A stretch of 64,000 nt of DNA. Origin: Rickettsia endosymbiont of Culicoides impunctatus. Its GTDB lineage: Bacteria > Pseudomonadota > Alphaproteobacteria > Rickettsiales > Rickettsiaceae. Below, in pieces: positions 37,162 through 46,400 of this stretch (positions within the stretch are counted from its first letter, which is position 1; every line of letters starts with the position of its first letter). Location: assembly GCA_020410785.1 (NCBI GenBank), contig CP084573.1:930001-994000 (forward strand), in the 5' to 3' direction. Both the position numbers and the translations under genes were made by a program. The notes beneath the pieces are model-generated. The model made no database searches, was not told where the DNA came from, and saw only the letters and a list, made by a program, of their open reading frames with translations.

Positions 37162-38094
37162 TCAGCGTTTGATTATAGCTGACTTAAGCGGATGACGATC
37201 TAAGGCAAGTTTTAGATGCTTTGTTTGGATATGGGTGTATATTTGGGTAGTACTAATATCAGCATGCCCAAGTAGTTCTTGAATTACTCTAAGATCTGCA
37301 CCACCTTCTAGCAAATGGCTAGCAAAACTGTGACGTAAAGTGTGTGGGGAGATATTATCTGGATTTAACCCAGCCTTAATAGCTGCTTGTTTTAAAAGAA
37401 TTGCAAAATTCTGTCTAGTCATATTACCACTAGCGGCAGAAGAACAAAATAAGTAAATTTGACTTTTTAAATGTTTTCTGCTGACAAAGTTACTGCGAAT
37501 AGTTAAATAATCTAGCAAACTAAGGGCAGCCTGTTCATTGATAATCACCATTCTTTCTTTATTGCCCTTACCAGTTATAGAAAATATTCTTTTAATATTT
37601 TGGGATATTTGATTTACTAAAATATCAGTTAGTCTAATACTGACAAGCTCAGAAACACGTAACCCACTTGCATATAATAAATGAATCATTGCTTTTAGAC
37701 GTACGGAATCAGGGCTTTTATCTTGATCACAATATAAAAGTAAAGTTTTGATTTGATCGATCGATAATGTAGCAGGAAGTTTAGTTTGATATTTTGGTAG
37801 ATCTACCATCAAAGTAGGATTATAATTTGTATGTTTTTCGCTAATTAAAAATTCATAATAGTTTTTTATAGTTAATATTTTTCGGTTAATTGATCTTGCT
37901 TGCAAGCCATTTTCTGCTAAATATTCGACCCAATCTCTAATATTTTCAGCTTTAATATTTAGCTCTAATAATTTATTTTGTAATAAAAATTTCTGAAAAT
38001 CTAATAGATCGCATTTATAACTAACTATGGAATTATTAGCTACTCCACGTTCTGCTATCATCGCTTCTAGGAATTGTTCAATAAATTCCAGCAT
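37162..38094 (-). CDS. xerD: Site-specific tyrosine recombinase XerD
   Basis: 310 residues. N-terminal SAM-like DNA-binding domain ([32 protein letters not shown]), then the catalytic domain with Arg in [15 protein letters not shown], Lys in [11 protein letters not shown], His-x-x-Arg in [20 protein letters not shown], His in [13 protein letters not shown] and the Tyr nucleophile in QIYTH. With XerC it resolves chromosome dimers at dif. XerD is favoured over XerC from overall pattern, but I cannot be certain. Convergent with pheT. Confidence 0.9.
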   Translation of the reverse strand: MLEFIEQFLEAMIAERGVANNSIVSYKCDLLDFQKFLLQNKLLELNIKAENIRDWVEYLAENGLQARSINRKILTIKNYYEFLISEKHTNYNPTLMVDLPKYQTKLPATLSIDQIKTLLLYCDQDKSPDSVRLKAMIHLLYASGLRVSELVSIRLTDILVNQISQNIKRIFSITGKGNKERMVIINEQAALSLLDYLTIRSNFVSRKHLKSQIYLFCSSAASGNMTRQNFAILLKQAAIKAGLNPDNISPHTLRHSFASHLLEGGADLRVIQELLGHADISTTQIYTHIQTKHLKLALDRHPLKSAIIKR

Positions 38095-38112
38095 ATTAAT
38101 ATATTCTTTTGA

Positions 38113-38187
38113 TGGAGGCCAGGGCCGGAATCGAACCGGCGCATTGAGGATTTGCAGTCCACGGCATTACCACTTTGCTACCTAGCC
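38113..38187 (-). tRNA. tRNA-Cys (GCA)
   Basis: On the minus strand GGCTAGG (38187-38181) pairs with CCTGGCC (one G-T). D arm AGCAAAGTGGTAATGC, anticodon arm TGGACTGCAAATCCTC with GCA, and T arm CGCCGGTTCGATTCCGGC. Discriminator T at 38116 is followed by an encoded CCA (38115-38113), unlike the tRNA-Phe gene in this window. Confidence 0.96.
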
Positions 38188-38268
38188 CAAAGACGTTGAA
38201 TCCTAACCAATATTAGAGGAAAAGGCAACTTATTTGTGAACCTTCATGGAAAAAAGTTTAAAGTGCAA

Positions 38269-38399
38269 GACGTCTATTAGCGAGGAACCGCTTTACAGCG
38301 ACGCGGAAATCCAAAAAGTACTCAGAAATAGATTGCCACGCTCACGTACGTTCGCAATGACGCCTTGTACTTTAACTTTTTTCCGTGAACGCTCTCACG
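38269..38399. repeat. Composite family D repeat with GTGAACGCTCAC tail
   Basis: GACGTCTATTAGCGAGGAAC..GACGCGGAAATCC, a spacer, AGATTGCCACGCTC..GTTCGCAATGACG, then the tail CTTGTACTTTAACTTTTTTC-CGTGAACGCTCTCACG, which overlaps the 3' end of acpS by a few bases. The 300-bp gap 38095-38394 holds only this and tRNA-Cys. Confidence 0.75.
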
Positions 38400-38784
38400 A
38401 GGTAATGACTGCAAACGCTACAGAAGTTGGGTAATCGTCTGAAATAGATAAGTGAATTTTAATTTGTCCAAAATTCTGTTCAAATTTGTTTGGATTCTCA
38501 GGATGGCAAATCCAAACAAACGGTTTTCCTAAATCATCATTTAATACAGAGATGTCTTTAAATCGTAAATTTCTGCCAATTCCAACACCAAGGGCTTTAC
38601 TAACTGCTTCTTTCGCAGCAAATCTTTTTGCCAAAAAACAACCATATCGGTCTTTACTTAGAGAGGTTAGCTTTTGCACTTCTTCTTTAGAAAGAATTCT
38701 GTCTATAAAGCGTTGACCATATAGGTTTAATATCCTCTCTATTCTTGGAATTTGTACTATATCTGTACCAATGCCAATAATCAT
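38395..38784 (-). CDS. acpS: Holo-[acyl-carrier-protein] synthase
   Basis: 129 residues. Transfers 4'-phosphopantetheine from CoA to ACP. MIIGIGTDIVQIPRIERIL has the metal-binding Asp; FLAKRFAAKEAVSKALGVGI has the second acidic ligand (KEA) and Lys; GKPFV and KIHLSISDDYPTSVAFAV complete the family. It overlaps rpoZ by 4 bp and is probably cotranscribed. Its last codons overlap the dispersed repeat tail, which may have extended or replaced the natural C-terminus. Confidence 0.95.
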   Translation of the reverse strand: MIIGIGTDIVQIPRIERILNLYGQRFIDRILSKEEVQKLTSLSKDRYGCFLAKRFAAKEAVSKALGVGIGRNLRFKDISVLNDDLGKPFVWICHPENPNKFEQNFGQIKIHLSISDDYPTSVAFAVITS

Positions 38785-39173
38785 TTTTGTTCGTTATCAC
38801 TGATATTATCATCAAATACTTGATCATCTAAATCAGAATAGTCCTCGGTAACACTTATATCTGAGCCACTTGGTAAATAATCAAAGTCTTCTGCAGCATC
38901 ATCAAGAGAAGAATCAGTGTTTTCTTCATCGATAGGATCGATTCTATTTTTTGTTCGAAGGCGTTTTAGCAAGTGGGCTTTTAGGGTAGCAACTGTTACA
39001 TGACCAGCCGCTATTTCACGTAATGCCAGCACAGTTGCCTTATCACCTTTAACGTTACTAATGGTCATTTTGCTACCAGAATTTATATCATTTGCTCTTT
39101 GAGCCGACAGAGCTACCAGCTCAAACCTATCGTGAATTTTTCCAATACAATCTTCAATCGTTATTCTAGCCAT
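38781..39173 (-). CDS. rpoZ: RNA polymerase omega subunit
   Basis: 130 residues. MARITIEDCIGKIHDRFELV then ALSAQRANDI and KATVLALREIAAGHVT are the conserved omega core (about 1-70), which helps assemble beta'. The C-terminal half is a long acidic tail (DEENTDSSLDDAAEDFDYLP...DDQVFDDNISDNEQK), longer than in E. coli (91 residues) but usual for rickettsial omega. Coupled to acpS. Confidence 0.94.
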   Translation of the reverse strand: MARITIEDCIGKIHDRFELVALSAQRANDINSGSKMTISNVKGDKATVLALREIAAGHVTVATLKAHLLKRLRTKNRIDPIDEENTDSSLDDAAEDFDYLPSGSDISVTEDYSDLDDQVFDDNISDNEQK

Positions 39174-39208
39174 AACATTCTCTTTTTATTTTACAGAATT
39201 CAACTAAG

Positions 39209-39229
39209 TATACTTAGTAACTAAGTATA
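39209..39229. promoter_or_regulatory. Perfect palindrome upstream of rpoZ
   Basis: TATACTTAGT-A-ACTAAGTATA: a 10-bp perfect inverted repeat with a one-base centre, in the 83-bp gap between mutM and rpoZ. It is AT-rich and without a T tract on the minus strand, so it fits a protein operator better than a terminator. No matching regulator is evident. Confidence 0.4.
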
Positions 39230-39256
39230 TTTCAAGGATAGAATTTTTACTTCCTA

Positions 39257-40075
39257 TTATTCTTGGCAAGTAGCACAATAGAAACTAGCCCTACCGGATT
39301 GTTTTATTTTCCTTATTATTCCTTGGCAGTTTAAACATTTTTTATTTTCTCGTGCATAGACCTGTAATTCTTGTTGGAAATAACCAGGTTTACTATCGCC
39401 ACTAACAAAATCCTTGAGAGTAGTTCCGCCTGCTGATATGGCTTTTGTTAAGACATGTTTGACGGCTAACAACAAATTACTTATTTCATTGTTTGACAAA
39501 CTACTACCCAATCTGCCTGGATGTATTTTAGCCATAAAAAGGCTCTCAGAGGCATATATATTACCAACACCAACAATAATCCGATTATCCATTAGCAAGT
39601 TTTTTATCGGAACAGAGCGATTCAGCAATTTTATTTTTAGATATTCATAAGACATATCCTCTGACAGAGGTTCTACGCCTAAATTTACTAAAAATTTTTC
39701 TTCAATGAGGTTTGTTTGCCCAGTATAAATCATACCGAAACGTCGTGAATCGTTAAAAACTAATTTCTCACAAGTCCCCAAAGAAAAAATCACATGATCA
39801 TGCTTTTGTAGCTGATAATCGCTAGGTTGTAGTGTTAGTCTACCCGTCATACCAAGATGGACAATAATCGAATAATAATTATCTAGATCAATTAGCAAAT
39901 ATTTTGCCCGACGTTTTAGAGCAATAATTCTTGCTGATTTTACATCTGATTCTAACTGATCGCTCAGTCTATAGCGTATATTATCCCGTCTTTTATCAAG
40001 CTTATTTATGGTAGCCCCTATTATTCGCTGTTCTAGGCAGCGTTTTAATGTTTCAACCTCAGGAAGTTCTGGCAT
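39257..40075 (-). CDS. mutM: Formamidopyrimidine-DNA glycosylase
   Basis: 272 residues. Excises 8-oxoG and FaPy. The N-terminus PELPEVETLKRCLEQR has catalytic Pro2 and Glu3. HLGMTGRL, NDSRRFGMI, the helix-two-turn-helix RIIVGVGNIYASESLF, and the C-terminal zinc finger (CLNCQGIIRK ... SFYCATCQ, four Cys) with its catalytic Arg in QSGRAS are all present. Divergent from ubiE. Confidence 0.97.
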   Translation of the reverse strand: MPELPEVETLKRCLEQRIIGATINKLDKRRDNIRYRLSDQLESDVKSARIIALKRRAKYLLIDLDNYYSIIVHLGMTGRLTLQPSDYQLQKHDHVIFSLGTCEKLVFNDSRRFGMIYTGQTNLIEEKFLVNLGVEPLSEDMSYEYLKIKLLNRSVPIKNLLMDNRIIVGVGNIYASESLFMAKIHPGRLGSSLSNNEISNLLLAVKHVLTKAISAGGTTLKDFVSGDSKPGYFQQELQVYARENKKCLNCQGIIRKIKQSGRASFYCATCQE

Positions 40076-40265
40076 TTTTACATTTTACTACTATTGTTAA
40101 TTTATTATATACCATGTATACCACATAAACAACTTAGCACTAATAGTCATCTCAGAAAAATATTCTTCATAAAATACTTAGTGTACATTATAATTAGTAA
40201 TATACTAAAATAATTCTTCAGAATAGAAGAGTATAATGATTTATAATATAAACTCGTAGAAATAT

Positions 40266-41030
40266 ATGGATAATAATAACGACTTTCCTGGTCAAGTAAA
40301 TTTTGGTTTTTCCAAAGTGTCCTTTGAGCAAAAAAGAGATATGGTTAGAGATATTTTTTCTAGCGTTGCTAATGAATATGATGTAATGAATGACTTAATG
40401 AGCTTAGGGATACATCGTTTATGGAAAGATCAATTTGTTAGGCAAATTCCTAATTTAACATCAAATATATTGGACGTTGCAAGTGGCACCGGCGATATAG
40501 CTTTTAGGATAATAAAGCGAGCTAAGGAGCAAAATATATTACCCCAAGTCACTTTGTGTGATATAAATTTAGACATGCTGACGATAGCTCGTAATAAAGC
40601 TGTTGATAGTAACATATTACATGGATTAGAGTATGTCGTAGCTGATGCGGAAAAATTACCTTTTCCTGATAATAGTTTCGATTGCTATACTATAGCATTT
40701 GGTATTAGAAATGTGTCAAAAATTGACAATGCCCTAAAAGAAGCTTATCGCGTACTAAAGCCCAAGGGCAAATTTCTATGTTTAGAATTCTCTAAAATGC
40801 AATATGAGGGTCTGAAGCAATTATACCAGTTTTATTCGTTTAATATTATTCCTAAGATTGGTAAAATTGTAGCAAACAACGAAGCAGCTTATCAATATTT
40901 GGTAGAAAGTATTAGTTTATTCCCAGATCAGGAGAATTTTGCGATTATGTTAAAGGATGCTGGATTTAGCGATGTTAGTTATAAGAATCTTAATTTAGGT
41001 GTTGCTGCTATTCATAGTGGTTATAGATGA
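40266..41030 (+). CDS. ubiE: Ubiquinone/menaquinone biosynthesis C-methyltransferase
   Basis: 254 residues. SAM-dependent methyltransferase of ubiquinone synthesis: VANEYDVMNDLMSLGIHRLW, motif I ILDVASGTGDIAFR, DINLDMLTIARNKA, ADAEKLPFPDNSFDCYTIAF, GIRNVSKIDNALKEAYRVLK and GVAAIHSGYR at the end. First gene of ubiE-ubiB-xthA, each overlapping the next by 4 bp (ATGA). Confidence 0.97.
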   Translation: MDNNNDFPGQVNFGFSKVSFEQKRDMVRDIFSSVANEYDVMNDLMSLGIHRLWKDQFVRQIPNLTSNILDVASGTGDIAFRIIKRAKEQNILPQVTLCDINLDMLTIARNKAVDSNILHGLEYVVADAEKLPFPDNSFDCYTIAFGIRNVSKIDNALKEAYRVLKPKGKFLCLEFSKMQYEGLKQLYQFYSFNIIPKIGKIVANNEAAYQYLVESISLFPDQENFAIMLKDAGFSDVSYKNLNLGVAAIHSGYR

Positions 41031-42415
41031 TTAGCTTATTATTGAATTTTTGGCATATATTAAGAGTGGTAAGTAAGCAACAAATTCTGACTTATCCAGG
41101 TACCATAAAATTACCATCTAGGTTAAGAATTCTTGGTTGGATGATAACCATAATAGTTTATCCGATTGGTTTATTTAAACTACCAAAAGACGATTTTGGT
41201 ATGAGGTTAACTGATTGTTTTAAAAAATTAGGACCTGTTTATATAAAATTTGGGCAAACTCTTTCCACCAGACCAGATCTCATCGGAGTTAAAATTACTA
41301 ACTATTTGCAATCTCTACAAGATAAGTTGCCGCCTTTTAGTAGCGATATCGCACGACAAATTATTGAGGAGTCTTTTGGACAAAGTGCCGATGAGTTATT
41401 TTCCGCCTTTGAGGATATACCAGTTGCGGCGGCGTCGATTTCTCAAGTACACAAAGCTAGGCTAAAATCAGGCGAGTTGGTTGCGGTAAAAATATTACGC
41501 CCTGAAATTCATCACACATATAATAAGGACATTAAACTTTTATATATTCTGGCTAGGCTAGTAGCAAGAATATCTACAAAATTAAAAAGATTACGATTAG
41601 TGGCAGTAATGGATGTATTTAATGCTACTATGAAGTTTGAGCTTGACCTACGTTTAGAGGCAGCTGCCGCCTCAGAATTGTTTGACAATTTCCAAAATGA
41701 TGTTGATATATATATTCCTAAAATTTATTGGCAACTGACGCATGAATATATAATAACCACAGAATGGGTAGATGGAACATCAATTTATGCTCGAGATAAG
41801 CTGATAGAACAGGGCTTATATCCAGCTAAAATAGCTCAGAAATTTGCTGTAATGTTTTTTAATCAAGTATATAGAGATGGTTTCTTTCATGCAGATTTGC
41901 ACCCTGGCAATATTCTAGTTAGGTCAGATGGTAGCATAGTGTTAATAGATTTTGGTATTATGGGTAGATTATCTGATAAAGATAGAATGGCAATTGCTGA
42001 GAGCCTATTTGGTTTTCTAAGTAAAAACTATAAGCTAGTAGCACTTGTCCATCTTCGGGCTGGTTATATAGATAAAAATACCGATCTTGATCTTTTTGCC
42101 CAAGCCTGTAGAGCAGTGAGCGAACCGATTATAGGATATGCTGTCAAAAATATTTCTATAGGTAAATTACTTGCCCAATTATTTAAAATTACTGAAGATT
42201 TTGGTATGGAGGTGCAACCACAATTGCTATTATTACAGAAAACTATAGTAGTAGTTGAAGGGGTGGGACAACAGCTCGATCCAGAAATTAATATGTGGCA
42301 GCTTATAGAACCATGGATCAAGAAATGGGCAGCTAAAAATCTTAGCCCAGAGGCAAAGATGATTAGGCTTTTAAAGCATTTAGTAATAGAAATATCGGAA
42401 AGATTATGTAAATGA
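41027..42415 (+). CDS. ubiB: Ubiquinone biosynthesis kinase-like protein UbiB
   Basis: 462 residues. ABC1/ADCK atypical kinase: the KxGQ motif (YIKFGQTLSTRPDLIG), the A-rich loop AAASISQVHKARLKSGE, VAVKILRPEIHHTY, DLRLEAAAASELF, the catalytic HADLHPGNILVRSDG and DFGIMGRLSD. It has ATPase activity and is needed for aerobic CoQ synthesis, probably extracting lipid intermediates. Its C-terminal membrane helices seem short or lacking. Coupled to ubiE and the exonuclease gene. Confidence 0.95.
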   Translation: MISLLLNFWHILRVVSKQQILTYPGTIKLPSRLRILGWMITIIVYPIGLFKLPKDDFGMRLTDCFKKLGPVYIKFGQTLSTRPDLIGVKITNYLQSLQDKLPPFSSDIARQIIEESFGQSADELFSAFEDIPVAAASISQVHKARLKSGELVAVKILRPEIHHTYNKDIKLLYILARLVARISTKLKRLRLVAVMDVFNATMKFELDLRLEAAAASELFDNFQNDVDIYIPKIYWQLTHEYIITTEWVDGTSIYARDKLIEQGLYPAKIAQKFAVMFFNQVYRDGFFHADLHPGNILVRSDGSIVLIDFGIMGRLSDKDRMAIAESLFGFLSKNYKLVALVHLRAGYIDKNTDLDLFAQACRAVSEPIIGYAVKNISIGKLLAQLFKITEDFGMEVQPQLLLLQKTIVVVEGVGQQLDPEINMWQLIEPWIKKWAAKNLSPEAKMIRLLKHLVIEISERLCK

Positions 42416-43203
42416 AAATAGTAACTTGGAATATTAATTCTATACGTTTGCGACTTGATTTGCTTAAGAAGCTAATTGATCAACATCAGCCTGATATTAT
42501 ATCTCTCCAAGAGACCAAAACAGTTAATGAGTTATTTCCTCATCAAGCTATTAATGATATGGGTTATAATCATATATATTATTCAGGGCAAAAATCTTAT
42601 AATGGAGTAGCAATTTTATCGAAAATTCCTATTACTAATAGATTCTCCCTTGAATTATATAATAGTGATAAAAGGCATGTAGCAGTTGAAGTTCTGGGTA
42701 TAGAAATCCATAATTTTTATGTACCAGCTGGTGGAGATATAGCTGATGTAAAGATCAATGAGAAATTTAAACATAAATTGGCATATTTAGAATTAGTACA
42801 ACAATGGTTGACTAATAATCGTAGTAAAAATAGTAAGATGATCATAACAGGAGACTTAAATATCGCACCATATGAGCATGACGTATGGTCGAGTCGTCAA
42901 TTGCGGAATGTTGTTAGCCATACAGATATAGAGCGTTCAACCTTGTTGGAGTTACAATCTTCCCTGGGTTTTATCGATAGTAGCCGTCATTTCGTACCGT
43001 ATGATCAAAAATTTTATACTTGGTGGAGTTATAGAAACATAGACTGGCAAAAATCTAACCGGGGACGTAGATTAGATCATATTTGGACTAGTTGTAACTT
43101 ACAAGATAAGATGTTATCGGTCAGCTCCTTATCAGAAGCTAGGGGATGGCTTCAACCTTCTGATCATGTGCCTTATTTTTTAACATTAGACGCCTATGTT
43201 TAA
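42412..43203 (+). CDS. xthA: Exodeoxyribonuclease III (AP endonuclease)
   Basis: 263 residues. EEP-fold nuclease acting at abasic sites: MKIVTWNINSIRLRLDLL, ISLQETKTVNELFPHQA (metal Glu), GDLNIAPYEHDVW, WWSYRNIDWQKSNRGRRLDH and SEARGWLQPSDHVPYFL (catalytic Asp-His). Coupled to ubiB by a 4-bp overlap, and a functional partner to mutM in base-excision repair. Confidence 0.96.
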   Translation: MKIVTWNINSIRLRLDLLKKLIDQHQPDIISLQETKTVNELFPHQAINDMGYNHIYYSGQKSYNGVAILSKIPITNRFSLELYNSDKRHVAVEVLGIEIHNFYVPAGGDIADVKINEKFKHKLAYLELVQQWLTNNRSKNSKMIITGDLNIAPYEHDVWSSRQLRNVVSHTDIERSTLLELQSSLGFIDSSRHFVPYDQKFYTWWSYRNIDWQKSNRGRRLDHIWTSCNLQDKMLSVSSLSEARGWLQPSDHVPYFLTLDAYV

Positions 43204-43270
43204 AAATTGTCGTACCTTCTCGCAATTACACCTGCGTTTAAATTTATTGAGGCAATGTCATTGACATGAC

Positions 43271-43339
43271 CTAGTGTATATGATAGCATATTGTACAATT
43301 AAAGAATGTTGTACTAGATTTGGTGTATCGTATAAGAGT
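43271..43339 (+). other. Possible IS630-type HTH fragment
   Basis: From the ATG in TATATGATAGC the reading is MIAYCTIKECCTRFGVSYKS, then AT and a stop. The core IKECCTRFGVS resembles the first helix-turn-helix of rickettsial IS630 transposases. Very short, so only suggestive. Confidence 0.3.
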
Positions 43340-43367
43340 GCTACTTAAGACGATTTTTAAACGCATA

Positions 43368-43463
43368 CGTCATTGCGAGGAGTGTGGAAACCACACGACG
43401 AAGCAATCCATTTCTAAACATTTTATGGATTGCCACGACCACTAACGTGGTCTCGCAATGACG
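43368..43463. repeat. Composite family D repeat upstream of the Sca gene
   Basis: CGTCATTGCGAGGAGTGTGG..CCACACGACGAAGCAATCC, spacer, TGGATTGCCACGACC..GGTCTCGCAATGACG: a perfect textbook copy of the two-unit form, ending 29 bp before the autotransporter start. Any promoter of that gene must lie in or before it. Confidence 0.8.
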
Positions 43464-43491
43464 ATTTTTAATAGGAATATGATAAAAATAT

Positions 43492-46400
43492 ATGGCTAAA
43501 AAACAAAATTTATTAAAAAATTTGCTGACCAGCGTGTCAGTTGCCTCCATTGTCTCAAGCATAGGGGGAAGCAGCGGGGCTTTTGCTGCTGCTGATGTTA
43601 ATATTGGTAATACCCATACTACTCTTAGTATTCTTCACACTGCTGGTTTTCATGGTGGTGATAACCTAGAATTTAATGAAGCTCTTGATGGTGGTGGTAT
43701 TGTTACCATTACAGTTGATGCAGCAAGTGGTGCTGCTGGCAATATAGGTAATATAACTGCAACAAATCCTGGTAATATCGTGATAGACCGCAATATTACT
43801 ATAGGAGGTGATATACTAAGAGGTGGTGGTCTTGGAGATACTATGACTGCTAGCATTAATAACAATACTACATTAACATTATCTGCTGGAGTAGATCACA
43901 CAGGGTTAGGGGCTGTAACGCTTAATGGTGCAACCGCTACACTTACCCTAGCAGATAATACCACCGTCCATAATGCCATAGATGGTGTTGGTCAGGGGAT
44001 ATTAAACCTAGGAATTGGTAGTACGGTAAATGGAGAAATTGGTGGTACTAAATCTTTAGCGACAGTAAATATAGCTGGTGGAGAGGTTAATATAAACCAT
44101 AATGTTTCTGCTGCTAATACTACTCTTATCGCAGGGTCTGTACTTAAGTTGGCAGCTGATAAAACCATTAATGGTGCTATAAAGAACATTAGTGGTGTTG
44201 ATGGTAAGGGAACATTAACTTTCTTGGGAGCTGGTGGGGTAACTGGCAATATTGGTGCTGCTGGTGCTTCTTTATTAGAGGTAAATATAGGTGCTGGAGA
44301 AGTTAGTTTAGGTGGTAATGTTTTTGCTACTGATACTAAGCTTACCGCAGTATCTGTACTTAAGTTGGCAGCTGATAAAACCATTAATGGTGCTATAAAG
44401 AACATTAGTGGTGTTGATGGTAAGGGAACATTAACTTTCTTGGGAGCTGGTGGGGTAACTGGCAATATTGGTGAGGATACGTTGGCTTTAGCCCAGATTA
44501 ATATAGGTGCTAATGCCGGTGGAGAGGTTATATTAGGGGGAAACGTTTATACTAAAAAACTTGAATTTGCTAACGCCAGCAATGTAAAAATTGCTGGTGA
44601 TTTTGGAGGTGGAGCTAATGGAGCTGCAGGTGAAGTTGATTTCGGTGCAGGAGGAACGCTAACATTTAATGGTGCATTGGGTGACCTTAAGACATTTAAT
44701 GCAACAATAGCTAATGGTGCTAATGGTACTTTAAATGTTCATGGTAGACTCAAAGCTACCCATGCAAATATTGGTAATATTAAAACCATAAATATTGGTA
44801 CTGCTGATCCTGCTGCTGGTTTCCTGACAATAGACGCTTCCGCTGGTAATGTTGCTCTTCTTAATGATGCTGCTGCAGCTGCAGGACCAGGGGTAGCAAT
44901 TAATTTCTTAGATATAGCTTCGGAGTTGCGACTACTTACAGATGGTGTGGATAGCACCATAACCTTTTATGATCATTTACCAGGAGTTGCTGGTGGTGGC
45001 GGGATCGTGTCGTTGGAGGGTGCAAATGGTCACACTTTAACTTTAGATTCTAATGGTGCAAAAACTCTTGGAACAGCTGGTAATACACTGACTAGATTGG
45101 ATGTACGTGGTCAGGTGACTATCGCAGGTCGTGATGCTGATAGATTTGATATACACCATGTTCCTATGTTAAACGTTATTAAGGGAGCGGTATTTACCGA
45201 TGAGGGTGCTACCTCAGCCCAGATTGCTACAGTTAATATTGGGGCAACGGGTGGTGGCGGTGTTGGTGCAGCAACTTACGTACTAGATGCAATACATGGT
45301 GATTTTAATATTTTAGCTAATGTTGGTGATCAAATTAATTTCTCGGATCCAGATGCTAGATTAATCTTACAGAATAGTGATAATACTGCTGTTCTCAAGA
45401 CTATAACTTTAGCAAATACTCTAGACCCAGGTCTAGTAGCAAATGGTAAAGGTATAGTTGAATTAAACTCTGTCCATAATGGTAAAATGTTAACGATTAC
45501 CAAAGCAGCAGCTCAGTCATTAGGTACCGACGTTAATAAGTTAAAAGAAGTGAAGTTTTCTGGTGATGGGGATCTTACTATCGACCCCACCATATATGCT
45601 CATACTATAACATCAGATATAGATGGTACGGTAGCAACAAACGGTATTGATGGTGATGTTAATTTTACTAAGGCTACTATACTTACTATCCGCGGTGCTA
45701 ATAATATTACGGGTAATGTAATTTTCAATGCTGCTGGTCAGTTAACTGGTAACGTTGGTGGTGGTGTGACTTTTGCTGCTGCTGGTCGGTTAACTGGTAC
45801 CGTCACTGGTAATGCAGTTTTCAATGCTGCTGGTCAGTTAACTGGTAACGTTGGTGGTAATGTGATTTTTGCTGCTAATGGTACTGTGGATGGTAACGTT
45901 ACAAAAGTTGTAACTGTTAATGGGGGCAATAGTACCGTTGGTGGTTCGATTGGTAGCGTAGCTTTTACTGGTAATGGTCAATTAGCTGCCAATAAGGGTG
46001 TCACAGGTGAGGTAGATTTTAATAATCATGAAGGTACCGTTACGGTGGCACATCAGAAGACAATCGGTGGTGATATCAAAAAGGGTAAAAATGCAACTTT
46101 AGTGTTTGCAGGGGATGGAGAAGTAAGCGGAATTAAAGAGTTAAAACTATTACAAGCTGGTAATGGTAATGTAAAATTAGCCACTGGTGATTATGGAATT
46201 ACTGAAATCCAAGGGAATGGAACGCAGACTTTAACTTTTGCTGATAAGTTTAATTCAACAGGATCTATTAACAAAAATGACGGAACGGCAGTTAATTTAA
46301 TATTCGATGGGAGTAGCAGAATTGATGGTGTTGTCGGGAGTGACAAGAGTCCCGTTGGTAATATCCAAATTAAAGCTGGTACTGTCGCATTTGGTGATTC

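Noticed and set aside
38221..38434. 62-codon plus-strand ORF between tRNA-Cys and acpS
   Set aside because: It consists of translated family D repeat; same-sense copies elsewhere are full of stops.
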